Assembly: GCA_900618425.1 (NCBI GenBank)
Contig: UZAN01045493.1
Location: forward strand, 20,548-32,333
Length of the DNA: 11,786 nucleotides
Direction of reading: 5' to 3'
From: Echinostoma caproni
Taxonomy: Eukaryota > Platyhelminthes > Trematoda > Plagiorchiida > Echinostomatidae
Below are positions 1 to 8,399 of this stretch, in pieces. Position 1 is the first letter of the stretch. Every line of letters starts with the position of its first letter. The notes beneath the pieces were generated by a model, which worked only from the letters and a program-made list of their open reading frames with translations, was not told where the DNA came from and did not search any database. The translations under genes were made by a program, and so were the position numbers.

Positions 1-231
1 ACTAGCAACTTGGTGACTATTGGGATTAAACGTATTCTGCAGCGGTTTGTGCGGTCGTTGTAAAATTCCTTCTTGAACAATAGAACGGCCAGTGGTTCGC
101 CCCAAGATGATGGAATGTGCTCTTGCGACCAGATGTGCATTAAATTAGTTACGGAACTTACAACGTTATCACGCACCTTGTCATGACATGCGACTTTTCC
201 TTTTTTCATGGTTTGAATGTCAGGTCGTACT
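1..231. other. No gene seen, left edge
   Basis: No open frame with protein-like composition and no recognisable element in either strand. The 5' boundary of the repeat that starts near 232 is not sharply visible, so part of this stretch may belong to it. Confidence 0.4.
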
Positions 232-530
232 TCTGCCTCCGAAATCCTCAGTGCCGTCGGGGGTGGGTGTCTAGGGTTGTGGCTGGTCACCATCCCACCT
301 CACGAAATACCCAATACGACCAAGCGTTGCCAAAATATTGAAAATCGGTTCTCGAGCAAGCGTTTCAGAAAGCCTCTGCTGAGGAAGCCCTACTTACTGC
401 CTTCTCGCGGCGGAGGTGTTTTCCCAACAAAGTAAGAGGACAAAAAACCGATATCCGGGGCTATTACCGGGTTGGTGAACCACTGTTAGTTCACTGGTAG
501 TTGATTGAAAACCCTGATTCCAAACTAACC
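232..530 (+). repeat. Dispersed repeat, copy of the RTE 5' leader
   Basis: This stretch is clearly similar to the reverse complement of about 8056-8347, which lies at the 5' side of the minus-strand RTE. Shared landmarks in the same order are a GGGTGGGTGTCT-like run (about 261-272), a CCTCTG(C/T)TGAGGA block (about 374-387), a CCAACAAAGT/CCACCAAAGT block near 424, a GATATCCG/AATATCCG block near 451, and a GATTCCAAAC block (about 515-524). Similarity is also visible in translation (AVGGGCLGLWLV here, TVAGGCLGLRLV there), although neither copy has a long frame. Similarity fades after about 530. It could be the 5' end of a second RTE copy or an independent repeat captured by the element. The 72-codon open frame here is probably a by-product. 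Confidence 0.7.
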
Positions 531-1640
531 CTGAGGTGGCGTACGAACTACATCCACATCTTTTCGTTTGTGGCAGTGGTCACCTGCTCGATTGGACATT
601 GAGGTGATTTGGGCACCTTGAACGTTTGACCCCGTCCGAAGGGCGTATAATCCGATGAACTGAACAGCGGCTCCTAATGGACTGCGGTTCTCACACACCG
701 CCCCGCCGCCTTGCGAGTTAGGCTTTGGCTACCCGAAGGCTGTGGTTGTGGATTCCTCAAGAAAATTCACCTGCCTTGGCCTGGTCAACATGGCACTATT
801 CAGCTCACAAGCCAATCATGGAACATTTTCTTTTTCATGAAGATTATTGTGCCGTGATTTTCTTGGCACAGTCTGTCCTCAGAGAGGTGTGAAATATAAT
901 AATAATGATCCTACTTCTGCTCCTGCGGGAGACTCACACGAGACTGCGAACGGAGGCTCAGATAAAACAGATGAGATAGTCTGGTTACATTTTCAATCAG
1001 ATTACGTGTCGTCTAAACTTCGAAGTTGTTCTACTCATGAAGGCTGCTGCCTCTAAGTTGAATAACTTCACTTGGGCGTATACCATCGTTGTCAATTAAC
1101 TCCGTACGTCAGTGGAGTTCAGTTCCAAATAATGAGTGCCCCACCCATAGTTTTACTATTATGGCGGAGCAACTTCTTTCGAGATAGATGGTATTATGGT
1201 GTGGAATAATCATGGTTCACTGTTGTTTTTCTGGAATCACGAGGAGAAGAAACTCAGTCAAAATTTTGTCGTAAGATTGGGCTATATGATTTCCATCTGG
1301 AATCAACTACCGAGATTCCTCATCTGAAAAAGTGGCTGCTCAGACCGTGGTTGGATTCCCATTATAGACATAATCACTGAAGGCCAAAGTGAACTTATGT
1401 AGGTCATGCCAGTATTACATGAGGACCTTTGAGAATAAACGTATTCTTGTCACTGGAAATCAAACTATGCCATCCTAAGTCAAGATGATGTGACTTCCAA
1501 CCGTACACGATGGTCATCAATATGACTGTCTATTATCCACGGTACTGATTTCATCTTAGTGCAGTTTGTAACACTTGCTGTACACGCCACACAGTCAAAC
1601 ATTATTGTTGAATTTAATGTAAAATGATTGTAATTCTTGA
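531..1640. other. Unassigned degenerate sequence, no intact gene
   Basis: No intact gene was found. A plus-strand frame from ATG 1132 to TGA 1378-1380 (83 codons) is broken by one in-frame TAA at 1207-1209. Its translation contains unusual Trp- and Arg-rich runs such as LLLWRSNFFRDRWYYGVE and HLKKWLLRPWLDSHYRHNH. It reads like decayed repeat or coding sequence but I cannot assign a family. The open frame of about 69 codons at 847-1056 uses a TTG start and has no family features. The stretch may be part of a repeat beginning at 232, or the 3' untranslated part of the minus-strand Penelope-like element beyond 1965. Confidence 0.35.
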
Positions 1641-1964
1641 TGCGGATCTTGGTGTTGGTGTGTTCTCCGAGCTGGAGATGTTGTTCGCAAAAGTTTCGTA
1701 GCCAGCATAGGCAACAATATCAGTCCAAATTCGGGGAAGCCTCAGTCCTCGGTTTAGCTGGGCTTATATGGTTCTTTTCGAGGGTTTCGATTGGCTGTTT
1801 GCTTCTATTCAATTTTATCGTTCGACTGCGACTTGATTGGCTGGTTCTTTATCATTGTGACCCCTTTTTCCTCATTGGTCGATTAGCTTTCTTGAACCAG
1901 CCGCAAATCGGTTCCGAACTGGCTAGAACTGGATCTGAACCGGTTCTGGCGGGGGCAGTTATGG

Positions 1965-2985
1965 GTTCCCATTCTGTATGCTTGTTTATACTGTCGCTCT
2001 TAGAATGTCATACTTCGATGAGTTCCCGTATTTTTTGTGGTTCCGCTAACAATTACTCTTACGTTGTCTAGTTCGAAGATGTGGTTCTCAGCATGTGTGG
2101 ATTAAAACTTGCGACTTCTCCTCCTGTCTTTTGACCGCAATTGTTTTTGTGTAGTTACATCTGTTAGATTGTATTGTATTGTGTATGACTTTTGCAAGCA
2201 CTGGAGCTCACATTTCAGTTAAAAAAATCATACACCAGCTTATACAACAGCTCAAAAGTTTGGCTTCCTCTGCCTTTTGAGGCTTTTTGATAGAGCTGCA
2301 GTGCGCTTTTACTCGCTTGAAAAGTGTTTGTACGCAGCTCCTTTTGTGTGCCAGTGGCTAGTTACTCTGAAAGCTGAGGATTTTATCCGTGTGTGTTGGC
2401 TTTCCAGTTACGCATTTTCAGTTTGTTTGACTAGTACGTCCAGAAGGGGTAGTTGTTCGTTCGGTTCCTTCTCCAAGATGAATTTGATTCCAGTGATTAG
2501 GTGGTGCGTCTTTTCCAGTTGGCTAGATTTCAGGATAGCAAAGGTGTCATCGACTATCCTGACGCACAACTTCGGGTTGATGATCGGACTTGGAGTGGTC
2601 TCCAATTTTTATATAGCCTCTTCTGCGATGAGTCCTAAACTTGTAGATCCCATCGGGGTACCCCGTCTCTGTTCGTTGAATTTGAAATACGTGAATCCCA
2701 AAGGTCCTGGAGGTTTTCTCGTCTGATTGGGCTAGTTGTTGGGTTGTTATTATGGGTGTGGATTTGAGCTGCCATGGTTGGTTTCACCAAGTTTCACCAA
2801 GATATCGATAACATCAAATAAGACCATGGTTTCAATTTCCAAACCAACCCAATTGTATTGATCGCACCTACTACCTGATTTGAAGTTGCACTTGGGAGCT
2901 GTCTCTGGCTGCAATCCGTCGAATTCCACATTTAACGTTCGAGTCATACCAGCATAACTGATTTCACCCTTTTCGTCACTCAATG
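1965..2985 (-). pseudogene. Penelope-like retroelement relic (RT plus GIY-YIG end)
   Basis: Read from 2985 down to 1965. A probable RT motif A is MVLFDV (2807-2827), in the place where Penelope-like elements have MVSFDV. Next come a RRENLQDLW segment, TYFKFN, and motif B GTPMGS (2648-2662). Motif C is RIVDDTF (VDDTF at 2540-2554), followed by a LPLLDVLVK segment. The KPTHTD and LAHKRSCVQTLFKR segments fall at about 2280-2400. The C-terminal end of a GIY-YIG nuclease follows: HAENHIFELDNVRVI, then in another frame KIRELIEV-stop-HSKSDSINKHTE (about 1972-2090). The catalytic VDD is kept, but there are several stops and frame changes, for example an in-frame stop between motifs B and C and a frame change near 2405. 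Only about 100 bp separate the RT tail from the GIY-YIG end, so the connector and the GIY-YIG core are deleted. These elements normally copy themselves by target-primed reverse transcription with a GIY-YIG nick; this copy cannot. The 3' untranslated part may extend to about 1640. Confidence 0.82.
2781..2800. repeat. 10-bp direct duplication inside the Penelope relic
   Basis: The 10-mer GTTTCACCAA occurs twice in perfect tandem. It lies just downstream of RT motif A in the minus-strand relic, so an extra unit of 10 bp would shift the reading frame between motifs A and B. Replication slippage after insertion is the simplest origin. Confidence 0.85.
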
Positions 2986-3860
2986 GAAATCTGTATCCGG
3001 TACTCTTCTGTCATGCTATACGTGTACACCGGTTATGAATTACTCCATATTGTCTTCGTCTCCATCTCAGCGAGCTTTCTCAAGGCACCTTTCCGATAAA
3101 CCGCACATAGAAGGTTGCTTCTACTTCTTGTTTACTTTTTACCGTAAGACTGTACGACACTCATTCCTTATGTGCTTGTTAGAGCGAGTTGTGGTAGGTG
3201 TTTGTGTATTTGTTATGTAAACGTTTCAAGATAAACACTCTGAAGTGTCCATACTAGACACAAGAGTAACCTCTTTTATTGCGACTATTGTGCGATGAAC
3301 AGCAGCGGGGTAAACTTCATAGTCACAAATACCTAACGTTTGCATATAGTAACTGGCAACCTAAACCTCAGAATTTGGAATGGAAAATCACACAAAGTCC
3401 CAATAAGCTGGGGAATTAAGCCATACAAAAACGAAGCCGATGAAAATTGAGGTAGCTACATAAAGTTGGCGTTCATTTTCGGCAGATAGATTTGAACAAC
3501 CTCACTCCGAACCCTTGAAAGAGCACTATGACCCACAAGATAATGGGGTGGTGCTTCATCTGAAGCTTGTATCCAATCGGTAAAATCATAATTCCCTCGA
3601 AGTACGCTTCCAAGTACGAAGCGTCTAATACATTTCAATACAATTTCATCACGGCATTAGGCTCTTGATTGCATGACAAGTAGTCCTTGGATCAGTTAGT
3701 ACCCCTCAGTATAGGTGATTTGAAAGTAAGTTTGTTAACTACTCAATACACACAAATCACCGGTGTTTTTTCAACCTGGTTATATCCTCGAAAATCACCT
3801 TCTCACTGCCAATGTTCTTTTTACTCCTCCCCAAAACTACTTTTAAAAATATCTGTCTAG
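2986..3860. other. Non-coding or unresolved stretch before the first exon
   Basis: Nothing firm is visible. It probably contains the upstream intron or promoter region of the gene whose exon starts at 3861. A minus-strand open frame of 60 codons at 3456-3638 (starts MKCIRR, ends PKMNANFM) has fairly protein-like composition, but no splice context, partner exon or family supports it. A plus-strand frame at 3035-3220 is Phe/Val-rich at its end and looks random. Confidence 0.4.
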
Positions 3861-4122
3861 GAGCTCTCGTGTCCAATGTGCACAAATGTCCCTGGAACGT
3901 TACGGTGGTTGGCTGGCCAAATTGTTGCAACACACTCGAGGTGGACTGCCAGTTCGTGTACGTCGGGATCACGACGTGTCGGAGGATTCTCACGCTCCCG
4001 GGACTATCTTTATCAACTTGGCCAACTGTGTGGGAACTGTGATCGCGGTCAATGGCGCACGATGCTATTTCAGTCTATATCATCCGGTGATTCATCGAGT
4101 AGAATCCAGTGGAGAATCTTCG
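3861..4122 (+). CDS. Exon of an unassigned protein-coding gene (upstream part)
   Basis: A strong acceptor (ATCTGTCTAG, AG at 3859-3860) is followed by an open frame that ends in a usable donor, TCG|GTCAGT, with GT at 4123-4124. The frame is closed by TAG at 4129, just inside the intron, and by TAA at 3844, just before the exon, as expected for a true exon. The exon starts with the third base of a codon and ends in phase 0. An internal ATG at 3886 could be the start, which would give 79 codons here, but the acceptor before it implies an upstream exon, an untranslated leader intron or spliced-leader trans-splicing. The segment begins SLERYGGWLAKLL, then a basic stretch (PVRVRRDHD), then hydrophobic alternating residues (TIFINLANCVGTVIAVNG, CYFSLYHPVIHRV) that look like beta strands, and ends in Ser/Glu (ESSGESS). 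No signal peptide or clear membrane helix is seen. I do not recognise the family. It probably splices to 9178. Confidence 0.7.
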
Positions 4123-4123
4123 G

Positions 4124-4330
4124 TCAGTTAGCATAAAGAAGTTTTCCGTTTGCTGTCCATTATCTATAATGATTGATCCTCTGTGAACAGATGTTCGGCC
4201 AATCCGTTTTATCTGTGTGGTATCCGTCAAGAATTTTGCTTTCCTCTGTATGTTCCGATCGTCCTTGATCTGTACACATTTGCGTGGCAGATCAACTGAA
4301 TATTTAAGTAACTCTGGTTATGGTTTTGTT
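4124..4330. other. Intron sequence without recognisable element
   Basis: No gene or repeat recognised. Open frames are short and have no family features. Confidence 0.4.
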
Positions 4331-4690
4331 GTTCCCAAGATACACAGCTTTGAAAGAGTCAGGTAACTGCTCTAATGGATTGGAAATCCTTTGAACTTTC
4401 TGTTTGCCGAGGCAGGTGTTGGATGGGAGAAGGTAAAGGGTGGTCAAACTCATACCTGGCGTGAGAATACGAAAAATCTGATTCTGATAGTTTCTCACAT
4501 AGGCCGCATTAGGCTTTCTGGATGGGGACCCCGAGACCATCGTAACTGGTGGTTAGAGGTGAGTGATATGTCTGAGTAACGCAAACAGTGGCGTTCGCGC
4601 AGTTACTCGTTAACCTTGCAACCTTGGTCCATGTGAAACCTCTCTTCTCTTTGAATCTGCTCGTTCTGCTCTTTTATGGGCATGAGACAG
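4330..4690 (+). mobile_element. 3' fragment of an RTE-like retrotransposon
   Basis: The plus strand encodes the characteristic C-terminal tail of RTE-type polyproteins: FAEAGVGWEKVKGGQ, then HIGRIRLSGWGPRDHRNWWLE, then a stop (about 4576) inside the usual SDMSE-(stop)-RKQWRSR stretch. It parallels KKVKGGQNKTW ... HIGPVRLPGWGARDDGN ... SEMAGCCKQWRLC of the minus-strand copy at about 5050-5244. The two are clearly homologous but substantially diverged, so they are separate insertions or old copies. The sequence before 4390 (IHSFERVR, LMDWKSFELS) may be a weak remnant of the preceding LHRLRWLGHVLRM segment, so the left edge is approximate. The 3' tail near 4650 (TCTTTGAATCTGCTC) resembles that of the other copy (ACTTTGACTCTGCTC near 5010). 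No RT or endonuclease domain is present. Confidence 0.8.
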
Positions 4691-4985
4691 CAACAAAAAC
4701 AGTTACTCGGAAGTGCATGGTTAATGGTTGTAAACACTTGAACTAAATTGTGCGTCAGTGAATTTGCTAGCCTTCTAAATTGTGTTATTTCAATTGTGCA
4801 TAATGTTTCAGAATGATTTACTTAATAGTATTGATTCAGTGTTAACTTTAGCTCTGAGATTTAGTGAATCTTGTCCCTTATTCACTGTCATTTCAGTTTC
4901 AGGTTTCACAACCATTAACCATGCATTTTCATGTGCTGGTTTTGGTTGCTGTCTTTGGGCCGACCATTTGGATAAATGAGTAGAT
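4690..4985. other. Spacer between two RTE 3' ends
   Basis: A/T-rich sequence between the 3' end of the plus-strand RTE fragment and the 3' end of the minus-strand copy. A 65-codon open frame at 4782-4979 is Phe/Cys/Ser-rich and has no family signal. No gene is called. Confidence 0.45.
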
Positions 4986-5039
4986 TAAAGATTGGAATGT
5001 TGAGAGCAGAGTCAAAGTGAAGATAGCGAATTCATATAG

Positions 5040-7830
5040 ACTGGGGTTGAAAGAATGATGAGTAGATGCACAAGCGCCACTGTTTGCAACACCCGGCCAT
5101 TTCACTCAGTGTCTCTAACCGGTTGCCATCATCTCGAGCTCCCCATCCAGGGAGCCTAACGGGACCTATGTGATCCATTCTCATGATCAGGGTTTTCATA
5201 CTCTTATGCCAGGTCTTATTTTGACCGCCCTTCACCTTTTTCATTCAGCTGCATGCCTCGGCAAACATCGCTCGCAGTGGCAATCTATTTGGTGACATGC
5301 GCAGCACATGTCCTAACTTGCGTTGTCTATGGAGGTCGGCCACTTGCTCTAGTGGACGACCGTGACTACCTAAAACTCTACTTCTTGCCTCAGCATTGCT
5401 GTTCCAGTTTCCCCACCAAAATCGTGCAATGCAGGATAGAGAGCGGTGTTCGAACATCGACAATCTAATTTTACCTGGCTCCCGTAATGGCCAAGTATCT
5501 GCACCGAATAACAGCACTGCCCGAACTGCTGCAGCATACACTCTACGGACAGCTGGATGTCGCGACGCCGACACTGATGCCTCAAGTTGGCAAATGCTAA
5601 CCGAGCCTTCTGTATCCGTGCCGACACTTCATCTGTGACGCATCCACCGGATGAGATGTAGCTACCCAAATAACAAAACTTATCCGCTTGCTCTATTACT
5701 TCCCCAGTTAAAGTGGGGCTGCGTACTGGACTAACATTTTACACCTTGAAGGTGCAAAACGTAGGTTTACTCGCAGTCGAGCTATCCAGAAAATCTTGCA
5801 ACTGACATCGATCTTCACTTAGCAGCACAATCTCGTCTACATACTCCAGATCAGACAGTCTACCACCTCCGAGCAAATCGGTGCCGAACGAGAACAGGGT
5901 TGTTTCCGTAATCAAATCTATGACGAAGTCGAATAGAAGCGGAGAGAGAGCAACCCTGACGAACACCACTTTCTGTGGTGAACTCGGGAGAAAAAGTTTC
6001 GTAATTTCGAACTCGGTTTCAGCTATTAGTGTGAACAAATCGCTAAATTAAAGTAAACTTCTCGGGCACACCCCTCAAAGCTTCACAGCACCTGTGTTTA
6101 GAGTAGTCGAGTGGATCGAAGGCGACTTTCAGATCGAGGAAGATAGAAATGGTGGGTCTACGAAAGGATTGTCCGTACTCTGAAATTCGTCGAAGTTTGA
6201 AATTGTGGTCCATAAAACCTCGATCAGGTCTAAAACCAACCTGGTTCTGACGCGTTCACCGTCCACATGCGACAGACAATCGTTGAGTAGAACACCAGCG
6301 AGAAGCTTAGAGACGATCTTCATTAAACCAATTCCTCTGTGGCTTTCACAAGAAGACCTGTGACCTTTCTTGTAAATCGGTATGATCATTGATTCACACC
6401 ATTCCGTTGTAATCTCTTCCGTCTCTCACACCGATCCCAGGGGTTTCTTTAACTCCAAAACCAAGGCTAGACCTCCATTCTTAAATGCCAATGGGGACAG
6501 CCTGTCGGGGCCGGAAGCCTTATACCTTTTGAGATAGTTTTCTTCCCGGGTAATCTCCTTTTCAGATGGAGGAAAGATGTCAATTGGCGGTATTTGTCTA
6601 GTTGAACCGGGTATAGCGATATTTTCTGTCGACGCGGACCATCTGATCGGTATCTTACAATGTTCTGCCCAACGTTTCAGATGGCGTTCCTGAATAAGAA
6701 TCAGTTTGCCGTCAGACCCCTAATTACCTCACGCCTACTTTCCTTGGTCCTGTACTCCTAATTAACCGAAAATATTGCGACTATTACCGATAGTCGCAGC
6801 CTTCTCCATCCCTCTACACTTGCCTACCCACCACTTCTCGCGGTCATTCCTCAGACTCTTGATGAGCTGGAGTTTAAGGGATCTGCGAGCTTTGTTGTAC
6901 TTTGATTCAGAAGGACTGGCTTCGCGATCGTCCAGCAAGACAACCGAGGTTGGGTAGATCCATCACTGTGCTATGTTTATGCGCTAGGATCCGATGTTGT
7001 CCTAATCGACGTTTGGATGGCTTCCTTGATTGCTGTCCAGTGTTCACTGAGTCCTCCGGTTGATGATTGAGCTGAAAGACAATCAGATAGTTCCGCTTTG
7101 AAGGCCGAGTTGCAACCATTGCTGACACTATTGTGGGCACCCCTTTTTGGGTGGCTTTTCTGCGGTTGTTTACTAGGTGTAGGGAGAATCTCGCTCGTTG
7201 CAGAGCATGGTCCGTGTCCACGGGTGTTGATCAGTAGGAGCGGCAGTCTTCAATGGATCTTCGCCAGCGGTGGCTGGTGGCGATATGGTCCACTTGAGTC
7301 CATTGCTGTGAAGAGGTTGGGAGTTTGCATGGAAGGCGGTGTCGTTTCTTGTGCGAGTTGGTGCTTGACAGGGGCAGTGCGTGGTCATTTTTTCATTTTT
7401 TTGAAATGAAAAAAACATTGGAGTAATAGAGGTCCTTGTAGAATTCATCCTTCATTTCTGGTGAACTGCAATCGGCCGATGCATACACGGCTGCGACGAA
7501 TAGACACAGACGCTTTGTCATGTAGCTGTTAACCCGTGCTGAACCAACCAGAAATACAACCGGAATCCAGCCAAGAAATGAACGCTCGGCCTTGATACCT
7601 GGCGAAATTCCAACAGTAGCAACATCGCGAACTTCGGATGCCGAATCTTCTGACACGGCGAGTGAGGTGTGTGGATGAGGTCGCAAGGTGATGATTGCAG
7701 TTGGATATTGTATACGTGTTTCAAAGACACAACACACATCTAAATTGAAAGTTTTAAGCTAAGACAGCTTGTTGACCGATCTGATAGTTTGCGGACATTT
7801 AATAGGGCTAAGTGAAAAGGAGATTTTGGT
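5040..7830 (-). pseudogene. Degenerate RTE endonuclease-reverse transcriptase
   Basis: Endonuclease (about 7830-7165): LNVRKLSD near 7800, CCVFETRIQ with the catalytic Glu context (about 7710-7739), AAVYASADCSSPEMKDEFY, then a jump to HKKRHRL and WTQVDHIATSHRWRRSIEDCRS (about 7240-7300), and VDTDHALQRAR. The usual GDFNA segment is missing. Linker: LIKSLRNDREKWWVGKCRGMEKAA (about 6800-6880), LKRWAEH, LKRYKASGPDRLSPLAFKNGG. RT (about 6390-5740): IIPIYKKGHRSSCESHRGIGL, GFRPDRGFMDH, motif A FLDLKVAFD (about 6117-6146), SGVRQGCSLS, motif C region SDLEYVDEIVLL (5832-5846). Tail: LGSYISSGG, SARIQKARLAFANL, RRVYAAAVRAVLLFGADTWPL, LGHVLRMSPNRLPLRAMFAEA, HIGPVRLPGWGARDDGN. In life the protein nicks target DNA and reverse transcribes its RNA at the nick. 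Here the frame changes repeatedly (for example near 6180, 5745, 5560 and 5244), and YADD is replaced by YVDE, losing one of the two active-site Asp residues. Confidence 0.9.
7388..7414. repeat. A/T hairpin at the endonuclease deletion junction
   Basis: A perfect 11-bp inverted repeat, TTTTTTCATTT (7388-7398) and AAATGAAAAAA (7404-7414), is separated by 5 bases. It sits exactly where the minus-strand endonuclease reading jumps from KDEFYKDLYY to the TNSHKKRHRL segment, skipping roughly 60 residues by family comparison, including GDFNA. It may mark a slippage or repair event that made the deletion. Confidence 0.8.
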
Positions 7831-7909
7831 TTTCAAAAATCTGATAGCTTTTGATTGGTTGACCTCAGTGGTTGAACGCTGAGAGTGACACCTCATGACT
7901 GGTGCAAAC

Positions 7910-7923
7910 AGGAGGAGGAGGAG
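7910..7923. repeat. Short (AGG)n microsatellite
   Basis: Four and two-thirds AGG units run through the 5' leader of the minus-strand RTE. It is too short to say whether it varies. Confidence 0.8.
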
Positions 7924-8055
7924 AAGAATTAGAGAAGGGACTGAACAGATGAGCAAGAGTATTTTCCAAATGGGTACCTAAGACTTTGGGGATGGACATA
8001 TTTCGCAGTAGCCCACTCGTAAGAAGGGAATTTCTTTGGGAACTATAATCAAAGC

Positions 8056-8347
8056 CTCTTGATTGGTTTGGAATCAAGGTTTTTAGCTAACTGTTCTAGC
8101 TGAACTGCCAGTAGTTCATCGACCCGGTCTCAGTCTCGGATATTGGCTTTTCATCCTCACTTTGGTGGGAGAACACCTGAGCCACGAGAAAGCAGTGAGT
8201 GGAGTCTCCTCAACAGAGGCTGTTTGAAACTGTTGGTCGCATGAGAACATTTCGGGAAGTGCAACGGAGGGATCACCAGCCGCAACCCGAGACACCCACC
8301 CGCAACCGTACTGAAACTTTCAGAGGCGATTTCGACCTTATCCTATA
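8056..8347 (-). repeat. 5' leader of the RTE copy, also found at 232-530
   Basis: On the minus strand this segment aligns along its length with 232-530 of the plus strand: GGGTGGGTGTCT(C/A)GGGTTG, CCTCTG(T/C)TGAGGA, CACTGCTTTCTCGTGGC (ACTGCCTTCTCGCGGC there), CAATATCCG and GATTCCAAAC blocks occur in the same order. It lies before the endonuclease of the minus-strand RTE, so it probably contains the element's 5' untranslated region. No complete frame is seen, although a plus-strand frame of about 48 codons (VGRMRTFREVQRRDHQPQPE and onward) ends at TAA 8345 and is treated as a by-product. Confidence 0.7.
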
Positions 8348-8399
8348 ATCTGGCTAGTACTCAAAGCTTTTCCTGGGAGTCAGACCCTAATGTCAATTT

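Noticed and set aside
1637..2071. 144-codon plus-strand frame with hydrophobic segments
   Set aside because: It overlaps the minus-strand Penelope relic, whose GIY-YIG end (KIRELIEV, SINKHTE) is recognisable on the opposite strand. The hydrophobic look is a shadow effect.
2277..2726. 149-codon plus-strand frame
   Set aside because: It is antisense to the Penelope RT motifs GTPMGS and VDDTF and has no family features of its own.
3757..4136. Several other frames over the exon at 3861-4122, including 3812-4042, 3876-4136 and a minus-strand frame
   Set aside because: Only the frame flanked by a matching acceptor and donor, and in phase with 9178, is supported. The rest are shadows.
7098..7409. 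103-codon plus-strand frame rich in Gly, Trp and Leu
   Set aside because: It is antisense to the RTE endonuclease motifs VDHIA and DTDHALQRAR.
7759..8077. Minus-strand frames with Leu- and Pro-rich runs that resemble a signal peptide
   Set aside because: The runs come from the AGG/CCT microsatellite inside the RTE leader and are not conserved coding sequence.
8190..8347. Plus-strand frame of about 48 codons after an acceptor-like CAACAG, considered as an extra exon
   Set aside because: It lies antisense in the RTE leader, which recurs at 232-530, has no donor before its stop at 8345, and is better explained as repeat.
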